Shown here piece after piece: positions 39,187 through 47,839 of a DNA stretch of 64,000 nucleotides. A program made the translations under genes and the position numbers. Source of the DNA: Candidatus Sulfidibacterium hydrothermale (GTDB taxonomy: Bacteria; Bacteroidota; Bacteroidia; Bacteroidales; F082); the NCBI RefSeq assembly GCF_020149915.1, contig NZ_CP083760.1, positions 2,418,001 through 2,482,000 of the forward strand, in the 5' to 3' direction. Under the pieces are notes generated by a model. That model ran no database searches. It saw nothing but the letters and a program-made list of their open reading frames with translations, and had not been told where the DNA came from. Each line of letters begins with the position of its first letter. Positions within the stretch are counted from its first letter, which is position 1.

Positions 39187-40131
39187 ATGAACTCTCCATT
39201 TGGCACGAAACACCGATATAACGCCTATTCCGATTATTTTAAAAGGACTTTTGGCGAACGGGTACAGAAAATTACCATCGATGCCGGTTTTACCTGTCCG
39301 AACCGCGATGGCACGCTGGCACGTGGCGGTTGTACTTATTGCAACAACAATGCTTTCAATCCGTCCTATTGTCATCCGCAAAAACCGGTAGTCCAACAGG
39401 TAGCCGAAGGAATCGAATTTCACAAAGTACGTTATCGCCGTGCTTCGCGGTATCTGGTTTATTTTCAACCCTATTCCAATACTTATGCCCCGCTGGAAAA
39501 GCTAAAGAGTCTTTACGAAGAAGCCCTGGCACAGGAAGGCGTTACCGGTCTGGTAATCGGAACCCGCCCCGATTGTGTGGATGATGAAAAACTGGACTAT
39601 CTGCAACAACTGGCCGAAAAATACTATATCATTATTGAATTCGGAGTAGAAAGCATATATAATCAAACCCTGGAACGTATTAATCGTCAACACACTTTTG
39701 AGCAATCTGTTGAGGCCATTAAAGCCACTGCACAGAGGAACCTGCATGTGGGTGCACATTTTATTTTTGGTCTTCCCGGTGAAACCCGCCAAATGATGCT
39801 GGACTCGGTAAAAACGGTTTCGCAGCTGCCGCTGACCACCATCAAATTCCACCAGTTGCAAATCATTACCGGAACAGCCATGGCAGCAGATTATAAAAAA
39901 CATCCGGAAAACTATTCGTTATTTTCGTTTGAAGAATATCTTGATTTTATTATCCGGTATACCGAGCAACTCAATCCGGATTTTATTATTGAACGCTTTG
40001 CCGGGGAAGTGCCGCCGCGATTTTTAGCCGGACCGGGCTGGGGACTGATCCGTAACGACCAGATCAATGTCGCCATTGAAAAAGAGATGGAAAAACGCAA
40101 TACCTGGCAGGGAAAATATTATAAACCTTGA
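39187..40131 (+). CDS. TIGR01212/YhcC-like radical SAM protein
   Basis: A 314-residue radical SAM enzyme starting MNSPFGTKHRYNAYSDYF. The Fe-S cysteines lie in FTCPNRDGTLARGGCTYCNN near residues 34-53, a long-spaced variant typical of TIGR01212 (YhcC) proteins; GVESIYNQTLERINRQHT and GAHFIFGLPGETRQ are further radical SAM blocks. Homologues are implicated in RNA or tRNA modification but the reaction is not established. Twelve upstream in-frame codons overlap the promoter and are rejected as start. The next gene follows after 3 nt. Confidence 0.88.
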   Translation: MNSPFGTKHRYNAYSDYFKRTFGERVQKITIDAGFTCPNRDGTLARGGCTYCNNNAFNPSYCHPQKPVVQQVAEGIEFHKVRYRRASRYLVYFQPYSNTYAPLEKLKSLYEEALAQEGVTGLVIGTRPDCVDDEKLDYLQQLAEKYYIIIEFGVESIYNQTLERINRQHTFEQSVEAIKATAQRNLHVGAHFIFGLPGETRQMMLDSVKTVSQLPLTTIKFHQLQIITGTAMAADYKKHPENYSLFSFEEYLDFIIRYTEQLNPDFIIERFAGEVPPRFLAGPGWGLIRNDQINVAIEKEMEKRNTWQGKYYKP

Positions 40132-40134
40132 GTG

Positions 40135-40671
40135 ATGACTGTCAACAACTCATATGAACTCTTCCGAAAAAAGAGGAACAGCGAAAAAGCGGGCTTTGTG
40201 CAACCGGTTATTGTAGCCGATCATATCCAGTCACCGATGAACGTGGGGGCCATTTTACGGCTGGCTGCCAATATTCATGCCACCAAAGTTTGGCTGGTAT
40301 ATAAAGAAGACCCGGGATTTCGTTCTTACAAAATCAAAAGCACCTCTTCGGGCGCCAGCGAAAAAACCGACTGGGAAATTATTTCACCGGAAAAATTACC
40401 GGAAGTTTTACCGGCTGACTATGAAGTTGTTGCCATTGAAACTACTGAAGATGCACAAAACATTTACCAGACCCGGCTTCCGGAAAAGATTGCTTTTGTA
40501 GTCGGGAACGAACGGTACGGCATTTCGGACGAACTCCTCCGGCTCTGCTCACAAAAGGTTTTTATTCCCATCCCCGGCCCTATCTCATCACTAAATGTCA
40601 GTCATGCTTTAGGAATTAGCCTGTTTGAATGGCTACGCCGGCAGATAAACGAAACTACCGGGCCGTTTTAA
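40135..40671 (+). CDS. SpoU/TrmH family RNA methyltransferase
   Basis: A 178-residue SPOUT methyltransferase using SAM on tRNA or rRNA 2'-hydroxyls. Motif 1 is SPMNVGAILRLAAN (near 33-46), motif 2 IAFVVGNERYGISDELL (near 121-137) and motif 3 SSLNVSHALGISLFEWL (near 155-171). No N-terminal substrate domain is present, as in TrmL/TrmH-short forms. Start is ATG at 40135, with GTG one codon earlier. Its 3' end overlaps the convergent endonuclease gene by 17 nt. Confidence 0.9.
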   Translation: MTVNNSYELFRKKRNSEKAGFVQPVIVADHIQSPMNVGAILRLAANIHATKVWLVYKEDPGFRSYKIKSTSSGASEKTDWEIISPEKLPEVLPADYEVVAIETTEDAQNIYQTRLPEKIAFVVGNERYGISDELLRLCSQKVFIPIPGPISSLNVSHALGISLFEWLRRQINETTGPF

Positions 40672-41695
40672 CTACTTTCTGCTTTTTAAGGACCGTACCT
40701 TTTTCATCTTTTACCAGTACAAAATACAATCCATCCGGGAGCGATTGCATATCAATCCGGTCAGCAGCAGTGGTTTTCAACAGCTCTCCCTGCAGTGAAT
40801 AAAGATATTTTACAGCCGGAACCTGTCCTGAAAAATGCAGGACATCCGAAACAGGATTGGGATACACAGAAAAATTTGCTTCTGCATAATGGGGAATCGC
40901 CGTGGCTGTCGTATCCCCCCAAATGAGTTGCACATACTCCGGATGATCAATAAACGGATTGCGGTTATGCTGATAAGAATAAACCACATCATTACGATGG
41001 CGTTCAAAAGCATCTACCGGATCTTCTTCACTCCAGCGCAGCAAAGTATGCAACATGGCAAAAAGCGGTTCTCGCGTATCAACATCTGCCGGAAGATAAT
41101 CAATAAGCTGAAGATCAGGCTCTCCGTTTTCACCTTCATAACGGGTAGCCATATAAAAGATCATGCGGGCCACATCGCCTTTCACTTCTTTCCGGGGTTG
41201 CCAAACCCAACGGGTAGTACTTGTATAACTTCCGGTAAATACTCCATCATCATAAACTTTTACCGTACAGGAATCGAACCAACGATTACTACGGGCACTG
41301 TTTACAGAAATATCAGCCGGACGTAAGTTATGAGCATCCGTACCCGCCGGCGGGTCGGTATCAAAATCGCCCCGCGACTTGGCCCAGACATGCTCACGCG
41401 ACCATCCTTTCCCGTTATTATATTCCTGAGCGGCATTTACAGACCGGCCGGTGTACAACAAAATTACATTGTCAGGATTTGCTGTATCGCGATCGGTTTC
41501 CTTCAAAATATCCCACACATCTGTCGAACTACTCGTATAAGGATAGGTCGTGTGCCCTTTAATGATATTGTATAGCGCTGTTTTTAAGGCTTTTCCTTTT
41601 AATCCGGCTGCCCCATCATAATAACCATCCGGAATCTGGGCAATAAGAACAAAGCCCAATAAGGAAAAGAAAAAAGAAAGTAAGAATCGTTTCAT
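40655..41695 (-). CDS. Secreted endonuclease I with T9SS sorting domain
   Basis: A 346-residue exported nuclease. Signal peptide MKRFLLSFFFSLLGFVLIAQ; the endonuclease I (PF04231, His-Me finger) domain holds GWSREHVWAKSRGDF and GTDAHNLRPADISVNSARSNR at about residues 105-160. The C-terminal about 75 residues form a type A Por secretion tail (FSVYPNPVSDVLHFSG ... LPDGLYFVLV). It would be exported by Sec and then by T9SS to degrade extracellular DNA/RNA. Upstream codons overlap the promoter, so the start is 41695. Confidence 0.92.
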   Translation of the reverse strand: MKRFLLSFFFSLLGFVLIAQIPDGYYDGAAGLKGKALKTALYNIIKGHTTYPYTSSSTDVWDILKETDRDTANPDNVILLYTGRSVNAAQEYNNGKGWSREHVWAKSRGDFDTDPPAGTDAHNLRPADISVNSARSNRWFDSCTVKVYDDGVFTGSYTSTTRWVWQPRKEVKGDVARMIFYMATRYEGENGEPDLQLIDYLPADVDTREPLFAMLHTLLRWSEEDPVDAFERHRNDVVYSYQHNRNPFIDHPEYVQLIWGDTTATAIPHYAEANFSVYPNPVSDVLHFSGQVPAVKYLYSLQGELLKTTAADRIDMQSLPDGLYFVLVKDEKGTVLKKQKVVKTAR

Positions 41696-41715
41696 ATGCA
41701 AAAAAATATAAGCCG

Positions 41716-41723
41716 CAAAGATA
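41716..41723 (-). promoter_or_regulatory. -7 box of the endonuclease I promoter
   Basis: The minus strand reads TATCTTTG followed by CGGC, 20 nt before the ATG at 41695. Confidence 0.5.
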
Positions 41724-41863
41724 GAATAATTTTCATATGACCGGGAAGCCCCGTCATCTTTCCATTCAACGATATCCCAAAGAGAAAAATCTCCCCTTTT
41801 TGACAAATAAAAAAATATAAAATAATAAAAGACCTTTTACTCTTTTATTTTAAAAAAAAGTGT

Positions 41864-41871
41864 ATTTTTGC
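41864..41871 (+). promoter_or_regulatory. -7 box of the DUF2249-NnrS-like-DUF59-Rrf2 operon
   Basis: TATTTTTG followed by CCGC, 22 nt before the ATG at 41894. No good -33 TTG is present, which fits control by a regulator such as the Rrf2 protein encoded in the same cluster. Confidence 0.5.
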
Positions 41872-41893
41872 CGCAGAATTCAACTAAAAAAAG

Positions 41894-42715
41894 ATGGTCA
41901 TTACCGGAAATACAAAGATTTCAAAAATCATAAAGCAAGACAAAAATGTGATTGATGTCATTGCTTCAATCAATAAGCATTTTCGCAAGTTAAAAAATCC
42001 GATATTGTGTAAAATGCTGGCTTCGCGCGTAAGCGTAGCCGACGCCGCCCGGATTGGCGGAATCAGCACAGAAGAATTTCTGAAAAAATTACAACAACAC
42101 GGCTACGCCGTGCAATTTTCGGATTACCCTGAAAATGAAGAAGTAAAAAATACGAACCATAATTCTTTAACCGATAAAAAAGTGATGGACAAAACAAATA
42201 TTGTAACCCTGGACGCTCGTCCCATACTGGCCAAAGGCATTGATCCGTTTGACGACATCATGAAGACACTTAAAAGTATGAATGACGATCAAACCCTTTT
42301 GATCATTAATACTTTTGAGCCCATTCCGATTTTGAATATCCTGAAAAAACGGGGATATGAATACGAAACGGAACGTCCCGAACCGGGCGTGGTTCATACC
42401 TATCTGCAAAAAGCCGGGAAGCCGGAAGACGGCAAAACAATTACCGAAATTCATACTTCAAAAGAAGATGATTTTGAATCGGTTGAAAAACGTTTCGACG
42501 GAAAAATGAGAGAAATTGATGTGCGCAACATGGAAATGCCCATGCCTATGGTAACCGTTTTGGAAGAGCTGGAAAAACTCTCGCCGGGAGAAGCCCTGTA
42601 CGTTCACCATAAACGGCTGCCCCAATACCTTTTACCCGAACTGGAAAACCGCGGTTTTCAACTGGTTCAAAAGCCTGTTAACGAAGAGAATTTAAAACTT
42701 ATTATCTACAAATAA
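41894..42715 (+). CDS. DUF1858-DUF2249-DUF2249 protein
   Basis: A 273-residue soluble protein. Residues about 1-75 resemble DUF1858 (NKHFRKLKNPILCKMLASRVSVADAARIGG). Two TusA-like DUF2249 domains follow: DARPILAKGIDPFDDIMKTL near 110-180 and DVRNMEMPMPMVTVLEELEKL near 213-270. DUF2249/DUF1858 proteins often travel with nitric-oxide and nitrosative-stress genes and with Rrf2 regulators. Its stop overlaps the next start by one base. The biochemical role is unknown. Confidence 0.82.
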   Translation: MVITGNTKISKIIKQDKNVIDVIASINKHFRKLKNPILCKMLASRVSVADAARIGGISTEEFLKKLQQHGYAVQFSDYPENEEVKNTNHNSLTDKKVMDKTNIVTLDARPILAKGIDPFDDIMKTLKSMNDDQTLLIINTFEPIPILNILKKRGYEYETERPEPGVVHTYLQKAGKPEDGKTITEIHTSKEDDFESVEKRFDGKMREIDVRNMEMPMPMVTVLEELEKLSPGEALYVHHKRLPQYLLPELENRGFQLVQKPVNEENLKLIIYK

Positions 42716-44025
42716 TGCAAGCAGGATTAAGTACAAAAAATGCCCCGTCACCTTCGGTGGTTTTGCCCCATTTTATTTTTGCGGCACTGATGTTTCTTAC
42801 CGCAGCATTTGTCTTAACCGTGGCAGCCCCTCACCTGCTGCTTCCGTTCCACCTTAATCCGCAAATGCTGACAATCACGCATCTTATGGTCCTGGGGTTC
42901 ATCACCATGATTATCTTCGGCTCTTTGTATCAGCTTATTCCGGTGGTCATGGAGGTGAAGCTTTACAGCGAAATTCTGGCTAAAATTACTTTTTGGTTGT
43001 TTGGCATTGGTTTGCTCATTCTGGTATACAGTTTCTGGGAAGCCGATTTCGGCCCCAAGCAAGACTGGCTTTGGTTCGAAATATCCGGCACTCTTGTGCT
43101 CACTGCTGTTTTTTTGTTTGCCATCAACACGCTGGTGAGTGCATCCCGGTCTGACCGGATGGATATGGGAAATATCTTTGTGGTAACCGGTATCATTTAT
43201 CTGGTTTTAACCGTTTCGCTGGCCATTTTAATGATTATCAATTTTGCTCATCCTTATATCCCGGTAAGCGTTTTGGATTTATTAAAAATGCACCTGACCC
43301 TGGGATTGGCCGGATGGTTTTTATTTTTGGTTATCGGTGTATCCAGCAAGCTAATGCCCATGTTTCTGATCATTCACAAACTGCCTGATCATTTGCTAAA
43401 ATATGCCTATTATCTGCTGAATGCCGGAGTTATTGCCCTGTCTTCGGTTTTATATTTCTATCCGAAACCCTGGGCCGTAATTGTATCGACTTTATTTATC
43501 CTGGCCGGAATCATCCTTTACCTGGCTTTTATCCGGTATGCTTTCCAGCACCGGTTTCGTAAAAACCTGGATACCGGCATGTTACTTTCCAAAGCCGCTT
43601 TTTTGCTTTCGGTACTAACCCTTGTATTGGGAATTTTGGCAATTGCCGCGCCTGACTTTTTACAAGATTACCAAATCCAGGTAGATGTTGCCTTTATAAT
43701 GAGCATTATCTTTGGTTTTCTGACAGCACTCATACTGGGACAAACCTACAAAACACTCCCTTTTATTGTGTGGCTGCAAAAATACTCTGCCAAAGTAGGG
43801 AAACAAAAAATTCCGTTGCCCCAGGAAATTTATTCCGATCGTATTGCGCGCTGGCATATGCAAACCTACTATGTGGCTTTTGCTTTTTTAATGGCCGGAG
43901 AGCTAATGAAAGCGACATGGCTCATTCAGTCGGCCGGGGCCATGTTTTTAATTACCGCTGTTTTGTACAACATCAATGTTTTTAAAATTGTATTTCACAA
44001 AGAAAAAATTATAGAAAATGAGTGA
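42715..44025 (+). CDS. NnrS/CcoN-like polytopic membrane protein
   Basis: A 436-residue protein with about 12 helices. Histidines lie at helix ends in patterns reminiscent of heme-copper oxidase subunit I and NnrS proteins: LPHFIFAA, MLTITHLMVLGFITM near 57-71, and LLKMHLTLGLAGWFLFLVIG near 190-209 followed by SSKLMPMF. The full set of six heme-copper ligands is not obvious, so I do not call it a NO reductase. It overlaps the DUF59 gene by 8 nt. Its company suggests a role in NO resistance or nitrogen-oxide metabolism. Confidence 0.7.
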   Translation: MQAGLSTKNAPSPSVVLPHFIFAALMFLTAAFVLTVAAPHLLLPFHLNPQMLTITHLMVLGFITMIIFGSLYQLIPVVMEVKLYSEILAKITFWLFGIGLLILVYSFWEADFGPKQDWLWFEISGTLVLTAVFLFAINTLVSASRSDRMDMGNIFVVTGIIYLVLTVSLAILMIINFAHPYIPVSVLDLLKMHLTLGLAGWFLFLVIGVSSKLMPMFLIIHKLPDHLLKYAYYLLNAGVIALSSVLYFYPKPWAVIVSTLFILAGIILYLAFIRYAFQHRFRKNLDTGMLLSKAAFLLSVLTLVLGILAIAAPDFLQDYQIQVDVAFIMSIIFGFLTALILGQTYKTLPFIVWLQKYSAKVGKQKIPLPQEIYSDRIARWHMQTYYVAFAFLMAGELMKATWLIQSAGAMFLITAVLYNINVFKIVFHKEKIIENE

Positions 44026-44344
44026 CATTCATCATCTGACAGAAAAAGAGAAAGAGATTGCAGAATTATTAAAAACCGTTATTGACCCGGAAGTAGCCGT
44101 TAACATTATCGACTTGGGTCTGGTTTATGAAATTGATTATAACGAAGAAGAAAAAACCATTAAAGTGGTCATGACACTTTCCACACGGGGCTGTCCGCTG
44201 GGCGATACCATCATGCAAAACGTGGAAGTGGTCCTGCAATCGAACTATCCCGATTTTAAAATCGAAGTAGAGTTGGTTTGGGAACCCATGTGGTCACCTG
44301 AAATGATCACAGAAGCCGGACGCCAGGCTATTGAGGGTTTTTAA
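44018..44344 (+). CDS. DUF59/MIP18-type metal-sulfur cluster assembly factor
   Basis: A 108-residue SufT/PaaD-like protein with LKTVIDPEVAVNIIDLGLVYEI at the start and the conserved Cys in STRGCPLGDTIM near residue 57. Such proteins help load or repair Fe-S clusters. It overlaps the NnrS-like gene by 8 nt and precedes an Fe-S regulator, consistent with repair of clusters damaged by NO. Confidence 0.9.
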   Translation: MSDIHHLTEKEKEIAELLKTVIDPEVAVNIIDLGLVYEIDYNEEEKTIKVVMTLSTRGCPLGDTIMQNVEVVLQSNYPDFKIEVELVWEPMWSPEMITEAGRQAIEGF

Positions 44345-44393
44345 GATCATAAAAAAATAATTCTAACATCAAGGTGATTTAAAAACGGAAAAG

Positions 44394-44852
44394 ATGTTTT
44401 TCTCCAAACCTACAGAATACGCGATCAGGGCCATGGTTTATCTCTCGGTTTATGCTTCGGAAGAAAAGAAGCTGGGGCTGAAACAAATGGCCCAGGATCT
44501 GGAGTTTCCGGAGCATTACCTGGGGAAAGTATTGCAAGACCTTACCAAAAAACATCTGATCCGTTCAGCCAAAGGTCCGCACGGTGGTTTTTACATGGAA
44601 GAAAAAGATCTCGACATTAGCCTGTTGGCCATTATTGATGCGCTGGAAGGATTACAGTTTTTCAACACCTGCGGACTGGGGCTTCACGAATGCAATGAAG
44701 AACGCCCCTGCCCTATCCATAAAGATTATCAGATTGTCCGGGGAAATTTCTTTAAAATCCTTTCGGAAAAAACCATCCGGCAGATGCGCGAAGATTTAAA
44801 AAATGAAGTAGCATTTATGGATTTTTACCGGGCAGAAAAAGAAAACGAATAA
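44394..44852 (+). CDS. Rrf2-family transcriptional regulator (NsrR/IscR-like)
   Basis: A 152-residue winged-helix regulator starting MFFSKPTEYAIRAMVYLS. Three cysteines, C93, C100 and C106 (CX6CX5C in CGLGLHECNEERPC), are placed to bind an Fe-S cluster as in NsrR and IscR. With NO-linked neighbours on both sides it is likely a NO or Fe-S sensor that controls this cluster and perhaps the nos genes. It lies 49 nt after the DUF59 gene and converges on the nos locus with a 5-nt gap. Confidence 0.88.
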   Translation: MFFSKPTEYAIRAMVYLSVYASEEKKLGLKQMAQDLEFPEHYLGKVLQDLTKKHLIRSAKGPHGGFYMEEKDLDISLLAIIDALEGLQFFNTCGLGLHECNEERPCPIHKDYQIVRGNFFKILSEKTIRQMREDLKNEVAFMDFYRAEKENE

Positions 44853-44857
44853 CGCTT

Positions 44858-45463
44858 TTATTTTTTGGGCGTTGCCCGCAAATCAAAAGAAATCCCAATA
44901 CTGTCGCTCACAATAAAGTTCTTACGGCTTTTAGCCACATGGGCCGAATAACTGGTGATACCCCATCGCAGCCGGTTGATATAAAACTTATCCGACTTGA
45001 TCTCCAGATGGTCTCCTTTTTTCAAAATACGCACCTTAAAAGTTATACAGCCCTCCACTCCCGTGAGTTCCAGATCACCGGTTACTTCGTACTCACTGCC
45101 TTTTATGTGACGGGCATGATCAAGAACAAAACGCGAATAAGGATATTTTTTGGTATTGAAAAAGACATCGGAGCGTAAAATATTTTGCAATGTCTTTTTC
45201 ATCAATTGATAGGTAATATCCTGATCGAATACGCTGTCCATTTTCATCAGGATATCAGCACCAATCAAATTTTCCCCACTCATTTTCAGGCATCCCTGTT
45301 GCAAATACATATAGCCGTGATGGATATTACACGACCAGTAAAGGCGGCTGTGCACCGTATCAATACGATATTCTGTAGTATCTCCTTTTACCGGTTCCAT
45401 GGCAAATACCGAACCACTCATCAAAAAAGAGAAAAACAGGTATGTAATTAGTCTTTGTTTCAT
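44858..45463 (-). CDS. YceI-like secreted protein
   Basis: A 201-residue protein with a signal peptide ending near AMEP. The YceI beta-barrel follows: YRIDTVHSRLYWSC near residue 32, VTGDLELTGVEGCITFKV near 128-145 and ITSYSAHVAKSRKNFIVSDSIGISFDL at the end. YceI domains bind polyprenoid or other hydrophobic ligands in the periplasm. It is the last gene of the nos-locus transcript, 12 nt after the pentapeptide lipoprotein. Its link to N2O respiration is unexplained. Confidence 0.82.
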   Translation of the reverse strand: MKQRLITYLFFSFLMSGSVFAMEPVKGDTTEYRIDTVHSRLYWSCNIHHGYMYLQQGCLKMSGENLIGADILMKMDSVFDQDITYQLMKKTLQNILRSDVFFNTKKYPYSRFVLDHARHIKGSEYEVTGDLELTGVEGCITFKVRILKKGDHLEIKSDKFYINRLRWGITSYSAHVAKSRKNFIVSDSIGISFDLRATPKK

Positions 45464-45475
45464 CGTGTCCAGTTG

Positions 45476-46429
45476 TTATTGAGCAATATGACGTTCAGTA
45501 ATAACCCCGGTAATTTTATCATCTTTCAGCAACTTTTTCAGTTCTGCCGGAATATTTTTAGCCTCTTTAAAAATGGTATTTCGCATTTCGGCACCATAAA
45601 AATTACAGCCTTCGAGGTCTGCCCCGGTAAAATTGGCTTCCTGCAAATGGGCACCACCAAAATTCACCCGCTTTAAAATGGCATTTTTAAAACTGGCGCC
45701 TTCCAGTCCGGCCCCGGTAAAATCAGAACCGGTCAGAATACAATCGTCAAATCGGGATTGGGTAAGCACGCCCCGTATAAAACGGGTGTGAATTGCTATG
45801 GAATGGCTAAAATCAGCATGGGTAAACTCCACATCTTTCATCAGGGCATTGGTAAAATTACAATACCGCAACGAAGCCCGGTGTCCGGTCATTCCAAACA
45901 TATTGGCCCCCTGAAAATCGGAGCTGTCCAGCCGTGAATCCGTCACATGGTCATGAAAAAGCTTTGCCTGGCTAAAATCACAATGTTCAAGTAACGAACG
46001 GTCAAAAAGTGTCCAGCGGATATCAGCAGCCCTGAAATCGGAATAACTAAAATTACTTTCGCTGCATTTAGCCGAACGCATACTGGCTCCGCGGAAATCA
46101 CCTTCTTCCACATGTACACCGTTCCAGTACACTTTATCCAACATGGCACGGCGAAAATCGTCGCCGTTTTGCGGTACCGGCTTAATGCCTTTGGCCCGGA
46201 CTTTTCCGCTGCGCCGCGTGGTCTTTATGGAAACAATGCTGTCGATTTCATGCGGGCTTAAAAAATTGGCCACTTTTTTCATCACAACAGGTCCATTCTT
46301 CCCGTCCGGCCGGACAGCGGACATACTTTTTGTCGATGTCTTTTGCTGCTCTTTTGAAGCCTGATTTCCACAAGCCACAAGTCCAAAAAACAAAACGATC
46401 ACCGGTACTATTCGAACAAAACGTATCAT
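45476..46429 (-). CDS. Pentapeptide-repeat lipoprotein
   Basis: A 317-residue exported protein starting MIRFVRIVPV with a lipobox (FGLVACGN), so probably a lipoprotein. From about residue 90 to 300 it is made of pentapeptide repeats of the A(D/N)F/LxG kind (SDFRAADI, ANFTGADLEGCNFYGAEM), which fold into a right-handed quadrilateral beta-helix. It follows nosY by 23 nt. Function is unknown; the beta-helix form recalls NosD in architecture but not in sequence. Confidence 0.83.
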   Translation of the reverse strand: MIRFVRIVPVIVLFFGLVACGNQASKEQQKTSTKSMSAVRPDGKNGPVVMKKVANFLSPHEIDSIVSIKTTRRSGKVRAKGIKPVPQNGDDFRRAMLDKVYWNGVHVEEGDFRGASMRSAKCSESNFSYSDFRAADIRWTLFDRSLLEHCDFSQAKLFHDHVTDSRLDSSDFQGANMFGMTGHRASLRYCNFTNALMKDVEFTHADFSHSIAIHTRFIRGVLTQSRFDDCILTGSDFTGAGLEGASFKNAILKRVNFGGAHLQEANFTGADLEGCNFYGAEMRNTIFKEAKNIPAELKKLLKDDKITGVITERHIAQ

Positions 46430-46452
46430 CTGAACTGCAATAATCAAAAAAA

Positions 46453-47283
46453 TTAAATAATATCTTTCCGGTTAAACCGGCGATTTCCGAGCCATCCAAA
46501 CAAAAAGCCCAGCAGCGTAGGATAAAGCACAGAAAAAACAATAAAGGTACCCCGGCTTACCGTATCCAGTATAAAATAAGCAGCAGCTCCCATTACGGTC
46601 AGTTTTGGATCAAAAAGAACCAGAACGCCCACCCTGAAAACCTGCAACGGATTCAGCATTCCCAATCCGATAACAACGTTAGGGCTGACCCGAAGTTTCA
46701 GCAACATTCCCATCAGTAAGAGATCAATAAAAGCCACCAGCATCAGCCAAAGCACAAAAGCAGTACTCACTGCCATTTCCTGCGAACGGGCATAAACAGA
46801 AATAAACATGCCGATTCCGAGAAAGCAGAAAACCATGGCCGCCAGCAAAAAGCTGTACAAAGCAAACATATCCCAGGGAATGTCAAGATTGGTAACGGAT
46901 CCCCAAATTACCGCTCCGGTAAGCGAAACCAATAACGGGATATAAATCACAATAAATTTGGCAAAAAACTTTCCCCAGTAAAAATCGCTCAAAGAAACGG
47001 GTAACGAGAGCATATATTCCATTACATTACTCTCCTTGTCGCCTACAATAGAGCGCACCACGGTTATCAAAACATAGATAGGGATAATCACCATACAAAC
47101 CTGCATAAAGGTAACCATCAGGCGCCCTAACCCCACGAAGCCGATAATTTGCGTTTCGGTAATTCCCGAAACAAACATAAAGGCCACAAATCCGCCAAAT
47201 AAAATGCTGTATATCCAAAAACCCTTACTTCTCAGACTTTGGTTCAAATCCAGAACCAAAATCGACTTCAAACCTTTTGCCAT
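46453..47283 (-). CDS. nosY: NosY, permease of the copper-sulfur ABC transporter for NosZ
   Basis: A 276-residue ABC-2-type permease with six helices starting MAKGLKSILVLDLNQSLRSKGF. NosY with NosF and NosD supplies sulfur for the CuZ cluster of nitrous-oxide reductase. The block GDKESNVMEYMLSLPVSLSDFYWGKF near residues 80-105 is typical. Eleven upstream in-frame codons are not conserved and are excluded. It lies between nosL and the pentapeptide lipoprotein. Confidence 0.88.
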   Translation of the reverse strand: MAKGLKSILVLDLNQSLRSKGFWIYSILFGGFVAFMFVSGITETQIIGFVGLGRLMVTFMQVCMVIIPIYVLITVVRSIVGDKESNVMEYMLSLPVSLSDFYWGKFFAKFIVIYIPLLVSLTGAVIWGSVTNLDIPWDMFALYSFLLAAMVFCFLGIGMFISVYARSQEMAVSTAFVLWLMLVAFIDLLLMGMLLKLRVSPNVVIGLGMLNPLQVFRVGVLVLFDPKLTVMGAAAYFILDTVSRGTFIVFSVLYPTLLGFLFGWLGNRRFNRKDII

Positions 47284-47346
47284 ATTTTTTCTGTTACTTA
47301 TCGGGAGAACCTGCAAAAAAAGAAAACCAACGAGAAATCGTTCTCG

Positions 47347-47835
47347 TTATTTTTTCTTCATTCCTTTTCCCATCATTTTATGTTCTTTCAAAAACTCTTC
47401 ACGCATGGTTTTCCCTTCATCAATCCGTTTAAACATCTGCTGAAAAGTATACGTGGAATCATTGGGCTGTGCCACAGCACTGTAACCATATCCCATGGGC
47501 GTATGTTTTCCGAAGTTGTAATAGGCTTTTTCGGCATCTAACCATTTGCCTTTATGTTCGCTGTCGCCTACCCAGATTTGTACTTTTTTTCCTCCGGTAA
47601 ATTTTTTCCAATCGGGACTTTTCATGTATTCATGCAGACATCCGATATCATCAAACCACAGCACATCGCCATACGAATTAATGGCCTGAACAGCATATTC
47701 CTGATCAGCAATTCCCATCAGGCACTGGGCACAAATATCCCGGTCGTAATTAATCTTACGGGGAGAGAAATCAGGAGCATGACTACAAGAAGCCAAAAAC
47801 AACAAAACAATCGGAAGAAACATAAATTTTTTCAT
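47347..47835 (-). CDS. nosL: NosL, copper-binding lipoprotein
   Basis: A 162-residue lipoprotein: signal with lipobox LASC at Cys17. The NosL copper site CAQCLM is at C35, C38 and M40, and GDVLWFDDIGCLHEYM follows. NosL delivers Cu(I) to NosD/NosZ during CuZ assembly. The C-terminus is Met/Lys-rich (HKMMGKGMKKK), perhaps additional copper ligands. It is 4 nt after nosF. Confidence 0.93.
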   Translation of the reverse strand: MKKFMFLPIVLLFLASCSHAPDFSPRKINYDRDICAQCLMGIADQEYAVQAINSYGDVLWFDDIGCLHEYMKSPDWKKFTGGKKVQIWVGDSEHKGKWLDAEKAYYNFGKHTPMGYGYSAVAQPNDSTYTFQQMFKRIDEGKTMREEFLKEHKMMGKGMKKK

Positions 47836-47839
47836 CTTT

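Noticed and set aside
42715-44025. Quinol nitric-oxide reductase NorB
   Set aside because: It is much shorter than qNOR and the full set of heme and metal histidines could not be found; only a distant NnrS/CcoN-like resemblance is supported.
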